From: Bombardia bombarda
Taxonomy: Eukaryota > Ascomycota > Sordariomycetes > Sordariales > Lasiosphaeriaceae
DNA length: 64,000 bases
Direction of reading: 5' to 3'
NCBI GenBank assembly: GCA_030512295.1
Contig: JAULSR010000009.1
Coordinates: 868,001 to 932,000 of the forward strand
Under the pieces are notes generated by a model. That model worked only from the letters and a program-made list of their open reading frames with translations. It was not told where the DNA came from and searched no databases. A program made the position numbers and the translations under genes. Shown here one piece after another: positions 35,073-45,561 of the stretch (positions within the stretch are counted from its first letter, which is position 1; every line of letters begins with the position of its first letter).

Positions 35073-35978
35073 CTACGACCTGCTGGGCACATTGCTCTGC
35101 ACCATGGGCTCAAAGGCATACGTCCTCGGCAGCGCAGGCAGAATCTGGTTGACCCAGCCAATGATCTGCGGAGCGCCGAACGTGAGCCTGCAGCCGGTGG
35201 CCGTGGCCTGCATCTGGTGCGTCTGCGACTGCGACGACGAGTGGAAGCTGCTCCTGACAGAGAACGGCCCCCAGCCGACCGAAGACGAGCCCGAGCTGGA
35301 CGACGAGCTGAAGTGGTCCTCGATATGCTGGGTGCTGCCTTTGAACTGTGTGTGCCCTCTAACGTCAGCTTGTGATGTTGTTTAAACAAGAGAACAGAGT
35401 GCCAGATACCAAAAAAACCAGAGACAAAAAACCAGAGACAAAAAACCAGAGACAAAAAAAAAAGGAAAAAAAAAAAAAAAACATACGTCAATAACCGTAT
35501 TCGCCGCCAGCACAAAACTCGTCGGAAACGCCGGAAACGAGTTATACTGCGCCAGCTGATCCACCACCGCGCTCGCCGCCGCCCGCGCCGCCGCGTCATC
35601 ACCCCCCTTGCCGTCGTCCCCCCGATTCTTGCTGGCCGCAACCTGCTCCTTCATCATCCGCTGCAGCTCGCTCGCGCCCGGGCTCAGCAGGATATCGTCC
35701 GCCACGTCCAGCTCGAAGTCGCTGAACAGCTCCGCGTACAGCCACGGCCGTCCGATGTTCACCACGAGCGCGTCAAACGTCACGCTGACGTCGCACGACG
35801 CCATGTCGCTCTGGCTGTCCGTCTTCGACTCGTCGTGCGCGTAGCTGCCGCCGACGCTCCACAGGCCCCAGCCGGCGCCGCCGCCGACCGACATGCCCCA
35901 GCTCGAGGACTTGGTCGACGAGGACTGGTCGACCGCGGAGAAGGAGCAGGAGATGGTGGTCCAGGGGTCGGACTCGGA

Positions 35979-36013
<35 letters not shown>

Positions 36014-37669
36014 GGGTGGAGGCGGAGGTGGAGGTGGAGGCTGACGTGGTGGAGATCCCGAACAAGGGGTCGGCGAGCTCGGAGCCGTCGGCCGCGACCG
36101 TGGTGCCGGTCTCGCCTTCCTTGGTGGAGGCGTCGAGGATGGCGGATATCTTGACGGGCTGCTGGGCGAGCTTGTCGACGCGCTTGCGCTGCAGGGCGGC
36201 GAGCTGGGATTTGATGGTCGACGTGGTGGCGGTGAGCCATTTCTTGAGGGTGGTGTCTGCGTCGCCTGTTTGAGGGGGGGGGGGGGGGGTGTTGGTGGGT
36301 GTTGGTGGATGTAAACAAATGGGAATAGGGGCAATAGGGGGAATAGGGGCTAAAAGTGGAGACGACTCGACAAACATACCTTGCATGGAGGCGTTCATGT
36401 ACTTGGTCCACGCCATGTGGTCGTTCTTGTCTGCGACGATGGCGTCGTCCAGACCCTTGCGGGCTTCGTCGAGCGCGGTGACGGCCGCCTTGTACTCGTC
36501 CTGCTTGAGGATGTCGTCGTCCCTGGCGTTGGACTTTGCGATCTTGGCGTTCCAGCTGTTTATGGCTGCCTCGGCGGCGTAGAGGGTCTTGTAGGCTGTC
36601 CTTAGGGCGAGGGCGGACTCGTCTGGGTTCTTGTCGGGCCTGACGTCGTTGGCGTCCTTGAGGGGAAAGCCGTGCGGTGCCTTGGCAGGAGTGGCAGGGG
36701 TGGCAGGGGTGGCAGGGGGGCAGGGGTGGCAGGGGTGGCGGGAGTGTTGCCGTTCGCGGCTGGCGTCGTGCCGTTGGTGTCATTGGTGCCATCTTCGGCA
36801 GTGCCGCCGGTGTCGTCGTCGGTGGTGCCCTCGGTGATCTCTTCGAGTGCCTCATACGAGGTCAACAGGCGCTGCAGGCGCTGGATCTCGCCGTCCAGCT
36901 GCTCGAGCGAGTACTGGCCGTTGCGGCGGAACCAGCCCTCCTGCTTCTGCTTGCACAGGGTGGCCCAGTTCTTGGGCGTGAGGTCGACGAGGTAGACCTC
37001 GTTGGCGCCGTCGGCGTCGACGATGGTCGAGTTGCGCATCGACTCCTTGCTGTTCTCGATGCGCGCCATGATGGACTCGGTGTCCACCATGCCAAAGTTG
37101 AACTCGACATTGTACTTGTGTCCGTTGGAGACCCAGTCCATCCAGCGCGCCTGCACGGCGAACTTGTACTTGCGGTAGTTGGCCTGGTTCCACTCGTCAT
37201 AGGTCTGACGTTGCAGCACCGTGTCGTCGGGGTGCTGGAGGGTGGCGTCCTTCTGGGCCTTGAGCTTGGCCTTGTCCCACTCGTCCTGAGCCTCGGCCCA
37301 GAGCGTCTGCTTCTCGACGTAAATGTCGACAGGCGTGAGGCCAGTGGTGTCGTCGACGGTGGTGAGATACTTCATGGCATCGTCGTACCCTTGCTCGCCC
37401 GGGCTGCGGATGGGGTTCTTGCCGCCCGTCTTGACGGTGGCATGCTTGGGCACCAGGCCGTCCAGGGCCCGTGAGTAGCTCCTGGACACGCTCTTGCCTG
37501 TGTTTCCCACCATGATGTATGACAAGGGACACATGTTGTCTACCAGGCGAGCCTCGGCCTGGCGGACGGCGAGCGGTGGGAAGGCCGAATACTCGGCCCC
37601 GTAGATGAAGGTGCCGCCCTCCTTGACATCCCGGACATCGATGGTGGTGCCCGGGATGGCGATGGACAT
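35073..37669 (-). CDS. Large orphan protein C with duplicated Ser/Gly-rich C-terminal module
   Basis: About 780 aa if one base is restored. Exons are 37669-36380, 36265-35487 and 35345-35073; introns are 36379-36266 and 35486-35346 (both GTATGT...CAG). The N-terminal region has AVRQAEARLVDNMCPLSYIM and VGNTGKSVSRSYSRALDGLV, then a Trp-rich helical stretch, then a TPA-rich linker coded by a 9-bp minisatellite. One unit of that minisatellite (36711-36718) is 8 bp, shifting the frame; beyond it HGFPLKDANDVRPDKN and later exons are open. The C-terminal part holds two diverged modules (about 536-604 and 691-780) sharing SV..S(Y/F).H..S and TF.A...I, with alternating polar residues suggesting beta strands. 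I recall similar uncharacterised fungal proteins but no assigned function. Starts at 37759 or 37798 are also open; 37669 avoids crowding the divergent gene. Confidence 0.65.
36684..36745 (-). repeat. 9-bp minisatellite with one 8-bp unit
   Basis: Plus-strand units GGCAGGAGT, GGCAGGGGT, GGCAGGGGT, GGCAGGGG, GGCAGGGGT, GGCAGGGGT and GGCGGGAGT. The fourth unit lacks its T, causing the frameshift in gene C. Confidence 0.9.
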
Positions 37670-37776
37670 GTACTGCTCGGGTGCCACTTCACGCACGATG
37701 GTTGTCAGAAACAAAGCGAGTTGATCACCTGTTGGATCACAGCAGCATTTTTTGACCATTTGGTTCAGCCTCCAAG

Positions 37777-40417
37777 ATGAGTTCCAGCAAGCCATCAAAG
37801 GGCATCCCCGCCAAGAGTCTTCCCCTTCGCCCTACGGCCACATCGTCCTCGTCGTCATCTTTGTCCTCATCAAGCTCAACAAGAAACTTCGACTACTGGG
37901 ATATTGAGCACCCGCTGCGAGCGCCGCAACCCCAAAACGCATACATCACCCTCTATGGAAGTCTGACGGGCGACATCTGGCACGTCGCGGCCGCCCAGAT
38001 CCTCAGCGAATACGTCAACAATAGCCGCCATGACCCTCATCCATTTCAGGGACATAACATCAGATTGTGTCTCACGGTCAACAGCTACGACAAGCGGGTT
38101 GTGCCTGCAAATTTCCAACCCGTAAAGCCCCCAAAGGCTCCCTTCGTGGCCGTGCAGCCTAGTACTACTGGCGGTGGCGAGACAGAGCAGCAGACTACCA
38201 AAAAGCAAAAGGTCGGGAACAAGTCGAGCAGCAAAGCAGTCACGCCATCAACTGCATCTTCATCCTCATCTGGCAGCTTGAAAAGAAAGACAGCTACGAA
38301 GAAAGAAGAGCAGAAGGCTCCAGCAACATCATCTTCATCAGCTTCGTCATCCATCAGCTCCAAGGGAAAGGCAACAACATCCAAAACTACCAAGCCGCCC
38401 TCATCTTCATCGTCATCCTCCTCCTCCTCCTCCTCATCATCCTCCCCATCTCCCTCCTCATCCTCATCAACCACCACCCCAGCCGCCCGCCCAAAAGAAG
38501 CCCGCTGCGTCTCCTACGGCCGCAGCACATGGCGCTACTTCAAGTCCATGAACCTCCCGACCGCCCTCGTCGTCGTCCCCGACTACAATGACACGCGCCG
38601 CATACACATCCTCGCCGACTCCACCCTCACCGGCCCCTCCGTCGACGCCATCTTCCGGTCCCAAAACCCCTCTTCTTCCTCCTCCTCCTCTTCTTCCTCC
38701 TCCTCCTCCTCCTCCTCCTCCACCACCACCACCACCACCACCACCACCACCACTACCCCAACAACCTACGACGCCCTCATCTCCATCCAGCTCCTCACCC
38801 CCTCGTCCACTCCCCCCCGTCGGCCCCCTCCTCGACCCCCGCCTCATCGACCTCTGGTGCTCAACCAGCATCGTCACCCAGATGATGTCCCACCTCGGCG
38901 CCGTCCCCGCCCAGAAGATCCTCGGCTTCCGCCTCAGCGGCGGCCTGTCCCTCTCCGTCCCCGCGCAGACCAAAGCGCGCGCCAAGCTCAACGCCCTCGT
39001 CGGCCTCATGCACGCCATCAGGCGCGCCGCCCCCGCCGCGCGCGGCGTCGTGCTCTTCAACTTCCGCCTCGGCGACGTCAACCCGCAGCACGACGCCAAC
39101 ATGGCCATCCTCGCCCACGTGCAGCAGGAGGCGGCGCGGTTCGGGTACTCCACGCTGGCGATCCCGCAGATGGCCGGGAGCAGGTGGAGGGGCACGTGGC
39201 GCAGGCTGCTGGCGCCGTGGGGGGCCGCGGCGATGAGGACGGGAGGGGGAGGGGTGTTTGACCTGCTGGATCTGGACGACGCGAGCGTGACCGAGTTTAT
39301 GGATAACACGGCCAAGGCGTATTTCTGGCACTTGGTGGCGACGGTGCTGCAGAGGGGCCAGCCGCTGGGGCGGAGGGAGGTGCCGGGGTGGGTCAGTAGT
39401 CAGCTGGATGTTTGGGGTGGTGGTGGTGGTGGTGGTGGTGGTGGTGGTGGTGGTGGTAGTAGTAGTAGCAGTTCCAGTTCCAGTTCCAGTTCGAGCAGCA
39501 GCAGTGTGGATGATGGCAGGCCGGTTATCGGGCTTGTCGGAGGCAGGAGCGGGTCGACTGACCTGCCGGCGTTTGTTGGCCTGAGAGTGTTCTCGTGGGA
39601 GGAGCCCCTGATGACGGCGCTGGGGGAGAGGTCGAAGCCGTCGAACAAGGGGCCTTGGAGCGCGCAGCTGTATCGGGTGCAGGGTCCCCAGGTGGCGAGA
39701 CTGCTGAACCAGTGGCCTGTCACGGTGACGGGGTTTTTGGAGTATCATGGGACTGGGCCGCGGATGGAGTATGTGAGGATTGATGTGAGTGATGGGATTC
39801 TCAGGGGGTGGCTGAGGGGGGATAGGCATGTGGGCTTCCTTCCGACGGTACAGAGTAATGCGACGCTGAGGGTGAGTCAGTCTCTTTTGATGTGTGAAAT
39901 ACTTATGTGCTTGTATTATTAACCAGATGCTGACATGGATCTTTGCGGTTAGTATGTCCAGACCTTCTTGACCAACTACGGCAGCAAGATCGAGAAGCAA
40001 CGAATAGGTAGAGATGGTGTTGAAGTACACGCCATCTGGATCAAGAAGATGTTTTTGCCAGCTGTTGCTCAGGCTCTGGTTCCCAAGACAACGGGTTCAA
40101 AGACAACCACAAAACCATCTTCGACATCCTCTTCCTCTTCGTCGTCTTCGAGCATCGCGTCAAAGTCCAAGCCCAAATCCAGTTCAACAAAAGGCAGAGA
40201 AGATGAAGAAGGCGAAGACGCCGAGACTCCGCTGTCCTCGACTCCTTTTTTCCCCGGCCCAAGGGAGCCAGAGCGCCAGACAAACGATTCTGATTCTGTT
40301 ATCGGCGGGGACGATGATGATGACGACGCCTCACTGTCAAGTTTCTCAGGTGATGAAGATGCGGCCGAACGGGAGGAAAACGCATCATCGCGTGACGATG
40401 ACTATTACGACGCCTAA
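37777..40417 (+). CDS. Ser-rich orphan protein D with probable frameshift
   Basis: About 852 aa if one C is removed. Exons 37777-39871 and 39953-40417, intron 39872-39952 (GTGAGT...TAG). The N-terminal part has NFDYWDIEHPLRAPQPQNAY and ITLYGSLTGDIWHVAAAQIL, then a long Ser/Lys linker, then CVSYGRSTWRYFKSMNLPTA. At 38812-38818 a C7 run breaks the frame; with C6 it reads LLTPSSTPPVGPLLDPRLID and continues LWCSTSIVTQMMSHLG. The middle holds GVVLFNFRLGDVNPQHDANM and, after Gly and Ser homopolymers, PVIGLVGGRSGSTDL. The GGRSGS-x-D stretch faintly recalls GT-B fucosyltransferase-like folds, but I would not assign that. The C-terminal tail is acidic and Ser-rich. Divergent from gene C; function unknown. 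Confidence 0.65.
39418..39501 (+). repeat. GGT and AGT/TCC triplet tracts in gene D
   Basis: Successive GGT then AGY/TCC triplets encode about 14 Gly followed by about 16 Ser. A similar pair of Ser then Thr tracts lies at 38665-38757. Confidence 0.85.
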
Positions 40418-41370
40418 TATAGCATCGTCCACGGAGATCATGGTTCGTAACTTCTGGGGTGGAGTTGGTTCTTTCGATGCCGGCTTTGTACGTCTATTCA
40501 ACCCCTTTCCATAGACTGTGGCCATGGCCTCGATTTCATGTACAATGGAGATTCTTCACTTTCTTTTCTCGTCCGTATGACTCAATTGCTTATTCCTGCA
40601 AGTGGCCGCTGCAATATGCAGCCACGTCTGAGGATCAAAGGTCACACGCCGCTGTCCTCGGTATTACTGCAAAGAAGCGCATGTATTATCCGAGTGTACT
40701 TCTCGAGCGGTGTTCATCTGCGTTTGGTAGCAAAGTAGGAACATTTTGTGGGTATTTCTTTGATTCCTCTTCTCGTTTAGCAAGCGGTTTTGTGCTTTAT
40801 CGAGAATTCGTCATGTCGTTCTCTCCCACATGTCATGATCGTCTTTGATTTGTTCATTGCTGTATGTCTTGATCGAGATGTTTTTGATCGAAGCTGTGCA
40901 ACAGTACTCTTTTCAGACCCGAGTTTCGGGAATATGAAAGCCCTCTGTTAGTGCTCTGCTGGGTGAGTGCGATCTGATAAAGACAAGACCCACCCAAGAT
41001 GGACCAGACCAAAGCCCTTCAATGATTGGCCAATTGAGCAGCGGCTCATTAGCATGTCGTCATAAGGTGACAAGGGGGAAGATCAATTTCGTCATGATCG
41101 ACTCATCACTCTCGGACGTGCCTTCCTAATATGGGGACAAACTTATAGAGAGATCAGCCCCTTTTCCGAGGCAGCTGCCCCATCTCCCCTTCAACTCCGA
41201 ATCGCCGAATCTGCAAAGTCATGATCCAGCTCGTCCCCCCATGCAGCATCCATCGCGCCTCGCCATTACCTCTTCAGTCCAAATTCCGATCCAGCACTTT
41301 TCCACCGCCATCGACTGCTTTCTCTCCGAATCAAGACGCTACATTTTCGTCAGTACCACAATCTACCAAG
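40418..41370 (+). promoter_or_regulatory. Intergenic region upstream of the dehydrogenase
   Basis: 3' flank of gene D and promoter of the SDR gene. No defined element. An ATG at 41221 is in frame with the SDR and could extend it by 50 residues. Confidence 0.4.
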
Positions 41371-42270
41371 ATGTCTTCCAAGAGCGCCGCAGCTGCCAGC
41401 CATGATGAGCTTAACCGCAATTCGCTTTTCAACCTCAAGGGTCGCGTCGCCCTCGTAACGGGAGCTGGCTCGGGCATTGGCTTGATGGCTACTCAGGCCC
41501 TCGCAGTCAACGGCGCCAAAGTCTACATCGTGGGGCGGACACAGGAGAAGCTGGACAAGGTGGTGGAGGTATACAACAAGAACATCGAGGGAGAGATTAT
41601 CGCCCTCACAGCAGACGTCACCAAGAAGGACGAGGTCGCCAAACTGGTCAGGGAGATTGAGTCTCGCGAAAAATGCCTGTGTATCCTTATCAACAACGCA
41701 GGTATCAGCAGCACGTCTGTGACGTCCGAGTCCGACTCGGCAGCTGAGATGAAGCGCAACCTGTTTGACGCCGAGTCCGTCACAGTTGAAGACTGGACCG
41801 ACACGTATCGCACCAACGTAGCCAGCATCTACTTCATGACGACGGCTTTTTTGCCACTTCTACAAGCAAGCACAGAGAGACACGAGGGCTGGTCAGGCAC
41901 TGTGATCAACATCAGCAGCATCAGCGGCATGGTCAAGAGCGCCCAGCACCACTTCAGCTACAACGCCAGCAAGGCCGCCGCTATCCATCTCACGCGCATG
42001 CTCGCCGCCGAGATCGCTGAGAACGGCCACAAGATCCGCGTAAACAGCATTGCGCCTGGCGTTTTCCCCAGCGAGATGACTGCCGACGAGAGTGACGAGT
42101 TCCAAAAGAGCCATATTCCTCACGAGAAGTATGCCGAGAAGGTTGCCGCGTCTCGGCCTGGCCGCGATGTCGACATGGCCCAGACGGTACTCATGTTTGC
42201 TGCCAACCAGTATCTGAACGGCCAGACACTGGCCGTGGACGGAGGATATACTCTTTCAGCAGGACTATAA
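41371..42270 (+). CDS. Short-chain dehydrogenase/reductase (classical SDR)
   Basis: NAD(P)-dependent oxidoreductase with a Rossmann fold; substrate unknown. The ATG at 41371 gives 299 aa beginning MSSKSAAAASHDELNRNSLF. Cofactor motif TGAGSGIG follows GRVALV. NNAG marks the middle of the sheet, and the catalytic set is Ser in INISSISG with Y197-x-x-x-K201 in SYNASK. After the core come VNSIAPGVFPSEMTAD and the C-terminal YLNGQTLAVDGGYTLS, as in 3-oxoacyl-ACP reductase-like members. An in-frame ATG at 41221 would add a 50-residue leader rich in Ser, Pro and Phe with few acidic residues; that would be compatible with a targeting peptide, but the shorter start matches usual family length. Single exon, no clear partner next to it. 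Confidence 0.9.
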   Translation: MSSKSAAAASHDELNRNSLFNLKGRVALVTGAGSGIGLMATQALAVNGAKVYIVGRTQEKLDKVVEVYNKNIEGEIIALTADVTKKDEVAKLVREIESREKCLCILINNAGISSTSVTSESDSAAEMKRNLFDAESVTVEDWTDTYRTNVASIYFMTTAFLPLLQASTERHEGWSGTVINISSISGMVKSAQHHFSYNASKAAAIHLTRMLAAEIAENGHKIRVNSIAPGVFPSEMTADESDEFQKSHIPHEKYAEKVAASRPGRDVDMAQTVLMFAANQYLNGQTLAVDGGYTLSAGL

Positions 42271-45200
42271 CATGGGATATTCGGAGCTCCGAGGAGCATG
42301 TGAGAGGTTTTGCGTTGAAGCATAGATACCACCATCACGACGATGAACAATGAGAAGTAACCTGCACCATAAATATGTCTGGGCCAAACTCAACTGACAA
42401 TTTGCCGGATCCAGAGGATGCTGATATCGTGATTATAATGCTACCCCGAAGTGTTGAACATCTACAAACATGTGAAATTTGATGTAAGCGGTACCGGCCT
42501 GCCCATACTGATAGTCCTTCCTAGCCTCTAACCTACACATCAACCTACACATCTAGTATCAATACTCGCTCTACGGTTGTGGCGGACTCAAAACAATCGC
42601 CGAGGACGGAGCGATATAGTGGTATCAACAACAATGACAGCGACTATTACCCCGCAACCGGTCGAAGCTTACCCGCAGCCACGCAACCACATTTGCAAAC
42701 ATGCAACAGTTCCAGTCAAGCCCTGATCCACTGCCGCACGTAATATGAGGTCCTGCTAGCCAAGTTTTCTGAAGATCAATCCTGCATCGGCTGCATCGGA
42801 AACTGTAAATAACTGTAAGCTAGCAAGCACAGAAGGCGGGCCGAGTCGTTGGCCCATAACGCTGTATGCGATCACTGGCACGCCTTTCCGACGAATTAGT
42901 GGGAGAGGTGAACGCAGATCTCGTCAGGGGAGCTTGCCAAACCACATTCAATTGCAAGGTAAAAGACACAAGAAATCAAACTCCAGCCAGGATTCGGAGC
43001 CCACCTCACCATCACAACAATCGGGGATGCAGCAGATAGCTTATCTGCCAAAGAGATCAATGATGGAGATCAGACGATGATCAGGGTGATAGTGGCTTTT
43101 TCTGTCACATGCCCAGATAGGATTCCATGATACATTGCTTAGAATTCCATCAGATATCGAACAACAAAGACTGATTTGGGGAAACAAAGATCATTCTGGG
43201 TGTGAGTAGAAGAGCACATGTCAAACGGTAGCACACATCACATGTACAACTCACGCGCACACAATTCCTTCTTTTAGAGAAATTAGGGTTCTCGTCGATT
43301 GAGTTCATAGAAGTTAACAAAGTAAGAGACCTACACCCATGGCTTCTCCGAGTAAAACTCCGCATAGCAAATGAAGCTTTTGACCGAAAGTGATGAAAGG
43401 AGTCATATGGATCTACTCTAGTCGCTTGTAAACAACAAATATTCTTATTTACACCAATACATGATGATCATTCAAAATCCGTTCAAAGTGTGCGAGTACC
43501 TGGCATAACGACGAGACAAAAGAGTCCCGTATAGCGAACAACACGTTCTTGACAAAGATCACCGCATAGAAGAATTGAATCATCCAAAGGACACATTCAG
43601 AAGCGCCCCCCTATTTCTAGATAGAAGTCAGAGCTCTTATCCATTCCCCGAAGTCCTTTTCCATGGAACCATAGGCACAACAACGATAACACAACCTCAC
43701 CACAACCCCCTCAAAGCCCCCACTCCCACACACATACACTAAAAACCACATCATGAGTTGAAATATCCCCCACTGTGGAGCGATGTCATGCACGACCCTG
43801 AAAGCTTCGAGTATCCCGAAAGATACCCTAGTCGATACACAACAAAATCTTATTTTAAAACAAACACAGCACCGTCCAAAATCATAGTCTATTTACACGT
43901 CCCCCTATCTAATAGGTAGACCTAGTCCTTAGCTGCTCCTGCTTACCTACCCCTTCTGATAACTGAACTCCTGCTGCGACGGTTCTAACGCGCGGCCCAT
44001 CCGTCTTCGCCCATATGTCGAACACCTCCTGACAAACTCTCAAATTCCTAGCTCCCGACTTACTCCAAGGCCCCACCGACATACAGCTATATTCAAACCC
44101 CCCGCACTACTAACGAAGTGGTGGAACGCGCGAGGAACCATGAAAGACTAGGCTAGAACCAAGCCTCAACATCACAGAGGGAATGGTGTCAAGCATGCAT
44201 GGCACTTTCATTATCCTTGGACCCTACCTGTCTGTCCGCTTCGCTACCAGACTTCTCACTTTGCTCTCCACTAGACTTGGACTTGGCTTTCCCAAGTAGA
44301 TGATCCGAGAACATCTACAACCCAAGTCGGTTTCGCTGAACTACCCAGACTCTAGACTATATACTATTCAGTCTTTCTGCTTGATACCCCTTAAAATCTT
44401 CCACACCCCCTGACCACATGTATCCGCGCGTTTGGCAGTCAGTCGTGCCTGCGTGATAAAAAAGTCAAATCAGACATACCAAAGCATGTCGACCATGTTT
44501 TCTGCAAATCATCGCCCCCGTACGCCCAATGACATCATATCCAGGAAAGCCCGACCGGCCGCTTATGCGGGGTGTGCTGTACATACCCCAGACAGCCAGA
44601 CAGACGTGCAAAGCGGGTCGATCGGGATCTCACACCACGGCCCGGGGGTGGCGTGGGTCCCAAAGGGCAATGGCTCGCGACATGGGTAAGTGGACTCCTG
44701 GGTACTGGTAGGCAAGCGGGATGCGCAGCCGACCCGACACAAGCGCCGCCGCTTGGATATGTACCGATCCCTGGGATTTCCGCGAACCAGAGTCGCACTG
44801 AACTAAATTAATACAAGCATATCAAAATACTACTACAATGTTAAGTCACATCCCACACGCACGCATGCTACGGGGGACCACTCTCGATATCAGCTGTGCT
44901 GTCTAACAACAGTTGCATTCTGTCCACTGACTAGATGTGTGTGAAGCCCCCGAGGCATTCACTTATCGTTTCCTTCCACCGTTCAGCCCGGTAACCAATC
45001 TCCCATTACCAAACGGAAGAGCGAGTCTCTTTATGAGAACCCCGTCTTCGCTGCCTCCTGAATAACGTGCGAAATATAGTAGCACCGTTATGCCACTGGG
45101 GGAGGGGTTATAGTATAAAAGCCTCCAACCACGTATCCAAAATCCAAAAAAAAATCCAAATATCCATGAATGAGATGAGAATATACATCTGTTCCAGTCT

Positions 45201-45561
45201 CAGCCCGTGAGTAGTCTTGATCGTCGTATCCAAGCGTAACGCAATAAACCAAGCCGATGCTCGCACTGTAATCATGAAAAAAAGAGATGAAAGGGAAATG
45301 AGTGGAGCGCAAACGAACTGCCTCTCATTACTAAGAAGAGAAATGTTCGCGATGTTGTGCTCTGGGGTATCTCAGATGAAGCCATTATAATAATGCTAGG
45401 CCGAAGACATGTCTGTTGTTATGTGGCGTTGCTGGTGAAGAGCAAAGAAAGAAAAAAACGCCGAGATATTGTAGTAGAAATGACTATGTGCCGCTAAACG
45501 TAAACGCTAAAGCAAATAAATATCTAATCATGCAGACGTCGGGCATGCCGTGACATTCAAC
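42271..45561. other. 3.3-kb stretch without a supported gene
   Basis: Between the 3' ends of two convergent genes. Stops are dense in all frames; the longest frames are below 90 codons and featureless. 43600-44400 is C-rich and G-poor on the plus strand. No tRNA, rRNA or transposon ends recognised. Confidence 0.5.

Noticed and set aside
36600..39300. Long opposite-strand frames across genes C and D (Arg/Pro/Ser-rich)
   Set aside because: Shadow frames of GC-rich and triplet-repeat coding DNA.
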